In this document: positions 60,629-64,000 of the stretch, piece after piece
Layout of the letters: each line of letters opens with the position of its first letter
Position numbering within the stretch: position 1 is the stretch's first letter
Source of the DNA: Streptomyces sindenensis
GTDB lineage: Bacteria > Actinomycetota > Actinomycetes > Streptomycetales > Streptomycetaceae
Assembly (NCBI RefSeq): GCF_014649035.1
Contig: NZ_BMSG01000003.1
Location: 62,001 to 126,000 of the forward strand
Length of the DNA: 64,000 nucleotides
Direction: 5' to 3'
Notes under the pieces: generated by a model
Told to the model about the DNA's origin: nothing
Seen by the model: only the letters and a program-made list of their open reading frames with translations
Databases searched by the model: none
Program-made: the position numbers and the translations under genes

Positions 60629-61570
60629 ATGGGACTCACCATCGGCGTCGATATCGGCGGCACGAAGATCGCGGCTGGAGTGGTCGACGAAGAGGGCCGG
60701 ATCCTCTCGACGTTCAAGGTGGCGACCCCGCCGACGGCCGAAGGCATCGTCGACGCGATCTGCGCGGCGGTCGCCGGGGCGAGCGAGGGTCACGACGTGG
60801 AGGCCGTCGGCATCGGCGCCGCCGGCTACGTCGACGACAAGCGCGCCACCGTCCTCTTCGCACCGAACATCAACTGGCGTCACGAGCCGCTCAAGGACAA
60901 GGTCGAGCAGCGCGTCGGCCTGCCGGTCGTCGTCGAGAACGACGCCAACGCCGCGGCCTGGGGCGAATACCGCTTCGGGGCCGGCCAGGGCCACGACGAC
61001 GTCATCTGCATCACGCTCGGCACCGGCCTCGGCGGCGGCATCATCATCGGCAACAAGCTGCGCCGCGGGCGCTTCGGCGTGGCCGCCGAGTTCGGCCACA
61101 TCCGGGTCGTCCCGGACGGTCTGCTCTGCGGCTGCGGCAGCCAGGGCTGCTGGGAGCAGTACGCCTCCGGCCGCGCTCTCGTCCGGTACGCCAAGCAGCG
61201 CGCCAACGCCACCCCCGAGAACGCCGCCGTGCTGCTCGGCCTCGGCGACGGCTCGGTGGACGGCATCGAGGGCAAGCACATCAGCGAGGCCGCCCGCCAG
61301 GGCGACCCCGTGGCCACCGACTCGTTCCGCGAGCTGGCCCGCTGGGCCGGCGCCGGACTGGCCGACCTCGCCTCGCTGTTCGACCCGTCCGCGTTCATCG
61401 TCGGCGGCGGCGTCTCGGACGAGGGCGAGCTCGTCCTCGACCCGATCCGCAAGTCGTTCCGGCGTTGGCTGATCGGCGGCGAATGGCGCCCGCACGCCCA
61501 GGTGCTCGCCGCCCAACTCGGCGGCAAGGCGGGGCTGGTGGGCGCGGCCGACCTGGCCCGCCAGGGCTGA
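60629..61570 (+). CDS. glkA: ROK-family glucokinase
   Basis: 313 residues, GAGGG before the ATG. The phosphate-binding motif is GVDIGGTKIAAGVVDEEGRI, the catalytic Asp lies in VVENDANAAAWGEYRFGAG, and the ROK zinc motif is CGCGSQGCWEQYASG with the His of AAEFGHIRV. It phosphorylates glucose with ATP (or polyphosphate in some relatives). In Streptomyces the GlkA enzyme at this locus is the main glucose kinase and is required for carbon catabolite repression. It is last in a run of plus-strand genes and is followed by a terminator. Confidence 0.96.
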   Translation: MGLTIGVDIGGTKIAAGVVDEEGRILSTFKVATPPTAEGIVDAICAAVAGASEGHDVEAVGIGAAGYVDDKRATVLFAPNINWRHEPLKDKVEQRVGLPVVVENDANAAAWGEYRFGAGQGHDDVICITLGTGLGGGIIIGNKLRRGRFGVAAEFGHIRVVPDGLLCGCGSQGCWEQYASGRALVRYAKQRANATPENAAVLLGLGDGSVDGIEGKHISEAARQGDPVATDSFRELARWAGAGLADLASLFDPSAFIVGGGVSDEGELVLDPIRKSFRRWLIGGEWRPHAQVLAAQLGGKAGLVGAADLARQG

Positions 61571-61591
61571 GTTCCGTACGGTACGACGCAC

Positions 61592-61633
61592 CGGACGCCC
61601 GCCGCCGCCCTCCGGGGCAGCGGCGGGCGTCCG
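61592..61633 (+). terminator. 14-bp perfect hairpin terminator after glkA
   Basis: CGGACGCCCGCCGC (61592-61605) pairs with 61620-61633 across a 14-nt loop, 22 bp after the glkA stop. The next gene's -10 box begins only four bases beyond it. Confidence 0.8.
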
Positions 61634-61636
61634 CCG

Positions 61637-61642
61637 TATCGT
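61637..61642 (+). promoter_or_regulatory. -10 box TATCGT of a leaderless promoter
   Basis: TATCGT ends seven bases before the ATG at 61650. It directly follows the glkA terminator, so the -35 region would lie inside the terminator hairpin. Confidence 0.5.
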
Positions 61643-61649
61643 GGCCCGC

Positions 61650-62405
61650 ATGGTCCTGACGCCGCTGCCCGACTCCCGTACCGAGCCGGACGGTTCAGCC
61701 GTGATCCGGGTGCTGAGCTACAACGTCCGCTCGATGCACGACGACACCGCCGCGCTGGCCCGCGTCATCCGCGCCTGCGCACCCGATCTGGTCCTCGTCC
61801 AGGAGGCCCCGCGCTTCTTCCGCTGGCGCAAGGCCGCCGCCCGGCTCGCGAAGAGCAGCGGCCTGGTGGTGCTGAGCGGCGGGGCCACCGCCGCCGGGCC
61901 CCTGCTGCTGTGCTCGCTGCGCGCGCGGGTCGAGCGCACCGAGGACGTCCTGCTGCCCCTCACCCCCGGCCTGCACCGCCGGGGCTTCGCCACCGCCGTC
62001 GTGCGGATCGCCGGTGCCCGGCTCGGGGTGCTGAGCTGCCATCTGAGCCTCCAGCGCGACGAACGCCTCGCCCAGGCCGACCGGCTGCTGGAGCAGCTCG
62101 CCTCGATGGGCGTGGAGCACGCGGTGGCCGGCGGCGACCTCAACGACGTGCCGACGGGGAAGGCGTTCCGGCGGCTCGCCGGAGAGCTCCAGGACTGCCG
62201 GGCCGTCGCCCCGTGGGGCGGCGAGCTGACGTTCCCGCCCGACGAGCCCCGCAAGCGCATCGACGCCGTCTTCGCCACCCCGGGCATCGAGGTGCTCGGC
62301 TGCGGGGTGCCGGCCGGGCTCCCCGGGGTCAGTGACACAGACCTGAGGGCGGCCACGGACCACCTGCCGGTCCTGGCCGCCCTCGGAGTGCCTGCCACGC
62401 GGTGA
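61650..62405 (+). CDS. Endonuclease/exonuclease/phosphatase (EEP) family phosphodiesterase
   Basis: 251 residues from ATG 61650, which fits the -10 box; a GTG nine bases upstream is in frame. Metal and catalytic motifs: IRVLSYNVRSMHDD, DLVLVQEAPRFFRW, LGVLSCHLSLQRDERLAQAD, AGGDLNDVPTGKAF and ATDHLPVLAALG. This is the DNase I-like fold shared by nucleases and phospholipases; no signal peptide is seen, so a cytoplasmic role is likely. Substrate unknown. It is convergent with the next gene, which ends one base after its stop codon. Confidence 0.9.
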   Translation: MVLTPLPDSRTEPDGSAVIRVLSYNVRSMHDDTAALARVIRACAPDLVLVQEAPRFFRWRKAAARLAKSSGLVVLSGGATAAGPLLLCSLRARVERTEDVLLPLTPGLHRRGFATAVVRIAGARLGVLSCHLSLQRDERLAQADRLLEQLASMGVEHAVAGGDLNDVPTGKAFRRLAGELQDCRAVAPWGGELTFPPDEPRKRIDAVFATPGIEVLGCGVPAGLPGVSDTDLRAATDHLPVLAALGVPATR

Positions 62406-62406
62406 G

Positions 62407-63102
62407 CTAGACGACCGCGCCCCGCCCCGGGTCGCCGAAGGTGTCGTCATCGTCGTCGCTCGGCATCCGGGCCACCAGGGTGGCGAAGCCGCCGAGGAAG
62501 CCGCCGATGCAGATAGTGGTGAGCCACCATGTCATCTCCCACTGGAGCAGCACCGCGATCAGCATCAGCACCGGCCCGCCGATCACCGCGAGCCAGGCGA
62601 ACTTCGCCGTGACGTCGGCCTCCGGCAGCGGCGGCGGCTCCGGGGGCACGAAGTGGCCCTCGTCGCCGTCGTCCGGCTGGTCGATGCCGTCGTCCTTGGA
62701 CTCGGGCAGTTCGTAATCACGCGGGCCCGCGACGCCGGGCGCGAAGACCACCGAGCTGCCCAGCGGCTTCTTCTCCGGCGGCTTCGGGGGCGTCTTGCCG
62801 GACCCCTTGTCCGCCGGGTCACCGGCCGGGCCGTCGCCGGGCCCCGTCACATTGCGCTGGTCGTCCTCCAGCAGGGCCAGGTCCTCGACGGACTTGAACG
62901 GCTTGGCGCCCGGCGGGTCCGGCGGCTCCTCCCCGTACCCCGCGACGATCGCGGCCCACGCCGCGTCCTCGTCGATCGCCCGCTCCTGCTCCGCTCCCTC
63001 GGCCCCCGTCGGCTTCGTCCCCTCCGGGACGGCCGCCGGCTCCGTGGGGCGCGGTTCGCGCTCCTCGTCGCTGCCTGTGCGATCCGCGTCGTGCTCAGCC
63101 AC
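62407..63102 (-). CDS. Acidic membrane protein with a disordered N-terminus
   Basis: 231 residues from a GTG. The first 160 residues are rich in Glu, Asp, Pro and Gly with no predicted fold, except one short block, AIDEDAAWAAIVAGYGEEPP. Two membrane helices follow (FAWLAVIGGPVLMLIAVLLQ and TTICIGGFLGGFATLVARM), and the protein ends in a run of five Asp (SDDDDDTFGD). Function unknown. Its start overlaps the end of the hydrolase gene by eight bases, so it is the second gene of that operon. Confidence 0.87.
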   Translation of the reverse strand: MAEHDADRTGSDEEREPRPTEPAAVPEGTKPTGAEGAEQERAIDEDAAWAAIVAGYGEEPPDPPGAKPFKSVEDLALLEDDQRNVTGPGDGPAGDPADKGSGKTPPKPPEKKPLGSSVVFAPGVAGPRDYELPESKDDGIDQPDDGDEGHFVPPEPPPLPEADVTAKFAWLAVIGGPVLMLIAVLLQWEMTWWLTTICIGGFLGGFATLVARMPSDDDDDTFGDPGRGAVV

Positions 63103-63874
63103 CGGACGTGCTCCCCTTCATCCCGACGTTCGGTGCGAGACGGCCGATGAACCGGTAGCTCTCATCGAAGATCCGCTCCGCATCATGGTCCAACGTCGCC
63201 ACGTGGTAGCTCTGTTCCAGCAGGATCTCGGAAACATCCGTGGAGGAGATCCGGCTGAGGATCCGCGCGCTGTCGGCGGGCGGCACGACATGGTCCTGCG
63301 GGCTGTGCAGCACCACCACCGGCTGGGTCACCTGGGGCAGCTCCCCGTCGACCAGCCGGAAGAACTTCCGCACCGAGTGGGCGCAGTGCAGCGGGACGCG
63401 GTCGTACCCCACCTCGTGGGAGCCGGGCAGCGCGATGTCGTCGGCCAGCCCCTTCGTCGTACGGACGAGATGGCGGGCGACCGGCAGCGCGTACGCCGAG
63501 AGGCCGTGCACCTTGTTGGCCGGGTTGACCAGCACCAGACCGCTGATCGCGTCCCCGTGCCTGGCCGCGAGCCGCAGGGACAGCGCGCCGCCCATGGACA
63601 GCCCGAAGACGAAGACCTGCTCGCACTTCTCGGTGAGGACCCGCAGCTCCCGGTCCACCTCCGCGTACCAGTCCTGCCAACCGGTGGCCGCCATGTCCTC
63701 CCAGCGGGTGCCGTGGCCCGGCAGCAGCGGCAGCGAGACCGTCAGTCCGCGCTCGGCGAGATAGTCGGCCCAGGGACGCAGCGACTGCGGGGATCCGGTG
63801 AAGCCGTGGCAGAGGAGGACGCCGACCTCTCCGCCCTCGTGGCGGAACGGCTCGGCTCCAGGGAGGACCGGCAC
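63095..63874 (-). CDS. Alpha/beta hydrolase (monoglyceride lipase/carboxylesterase-like)
   Basis: 259 residues from a GTG with AGGAG upstream. The nucleophile elbow is FVFGLSMGGALSLRLAARHG, the oxyanion-hole region is GVLLCHGFTGSPQSLRPW, and the acid and base are in LHSPQDHVVPP and LEQSYHVATLDHDAERIF. This is the carboxylesterase Est30/monoglyceride lipase type (about 250 residues). Cytoplasmic, probably acting on short acyl esters or lysolipids. The next gene on this strand overlaps it by eight bases. The 126 bp to the right edge contain no gene I can support, although the next gene may begin just outside. Confidence 0.92.
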   Translation of the reverse strand: MPVLPGAEPFRHEGGEVGVLLCHGFTGSPQSLRPWADYLAERGLTVSLPLLPGHGTRWEDMAATGWQDWYAEVDRELRVLTEKCEQVFVFGLSMGGALSLRLAARHGDAISGLVLVNPANKVHGLSAYALPVARHLVRTTKGLADDIALPGSHEVGYDRVPLHCAHSVRKFFRLVDGELPQVTQPVVVLHSPQDHVVPPADSARILSRISSTDVSEILLEQSYHVATLDHDAERIFDESYRFIGRLAPNVGMKGSTSGG

Positions 63875-64000
63875 CAGGGTCTCCTGTTCGTGGGACGGGG
63901 CGGGGGAGGACGCACCTGGGGGAGTGCTTGACGGATGACTTCACCGTACGCGACCGGACCGACACCGACCAGGGCCGTCACGCCCCCACGCGGCGCCCCG

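Noticed and set aside
63875..64000. Short open frames at the right edge
   Set aside because: No coding signature or motif; the stretch is probably the upstream region of the hydrolase and of a gene beyond the window.
1..64000. Prophage, insertion sequence, integrative element or biosynthetic cluster
   Set aside because: No transposase, integrase, tRNA att site, PKS/NRPS gene or compositional break was seen.

Overview
The window is a high-GC actinobacterial chromosome segment, almost certainly from Streptomyces. Third codon positions are strongly GC-biased, GTG (and some TTG) starts are common, and many -10 boxes of the TAGNNT type sit directly upstream of start codons. Gene content and order match the conserved core of Streptomyces chromosomes. 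No phage, insertion sequence, tRNA, rRNA, CRISPR array or secondary-metabolite cluster is visible; this is housekeeping DNA with about 57 genes.

Layout, left to right. 1-2874: a partial TIGR01777-type NAD(P) epimerase, a GNAT acetyltransferase, a DUF4240 protein and a WYL-domain regulator. 3001-9966: a 2-oxoacid dehydrogenase block made of aceE (E1), an FCD-type GntR regulator, a two-lipoyl-domain E2 (sucB/dlaT-like) and lpdA (E3). 10331-17082: leucyl aminopeptidase pepA and the cobalamin lower-ligand genes cobS, cobT and a PhnP-like/CobU fusion, with two membrane proteins between. 17161-26949: a small conserved protein, an HtrA-like lipoprotein, a methyltransferase with an apparent CTG start, DUF3043, PspA and PspAA, a histidine kinase/LuxR response-regulator pair and an RND transporter. 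27056-33337: nadA and erpA back to back, a large secreted protein, an adenosine-kinase-like PfkB kinase and a cysteine desulfurase-TusA fusion.

33611-42965: the aerobic respiratory chain (ctaC-ctaD-ctaF, then ctaE-qcrC-qcrA-qcrB), interrupted by an L,D-transpeptidase lipoprotein and a receiver-like protein. It encodes the cytochrome bc1-aa3 system with a di-haem cytochrome c. 43090-47492: trpD, a SAM-IV type riboswitch with a possible short leader peptide in front of a class V aminotransferase, an AsnC-type ligand-binding protein, a rhomboid protease and a zinc-ribbon protein. 47530-55262: a coiled-coil NYN-domain protein, a probable c-di-AMP riboswitch driving an NlpC/P60 hydrolase, a second NlpC/P60 paralogue, a HExxH lipoprotein, a GT87-like membrane glycosyltransferase and a PimB'-like GT4 mannosyltransferase. 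55366-63874: long-chain acyl-CoA ligase, metallophosphoesterase, SRPBCC protein, ArsA-like ATPase with an unusual P-loop, DUF5304 protein, ROK glucokinase, EEP-family phosphodiesterase, a membrane protein and an alpha/beta hydrolase.

The genes link central carbon flux (pyruvate dehydrogenase, glucokinase), respiration, cofactor and Fe-S supply (NAD, B12, ErpA, desulfurases) and envelope maintenance (PspA, LDT, NlpC, PimB'). From memory, the order resembles M. tuberculosis Rv2182c-Rv2216, so this neighbourhood is probably ancient in Actinobacteria. The most interesting signals are regulatory: the SAM-IV element with a mutually exclusive helix and hexapeptide ORF, a palindrome lying on the aceE promoter, a 16-bp perfect palindrome upstream of lpdA, and the riboswitch carried by only one of two NlpC paralogues.
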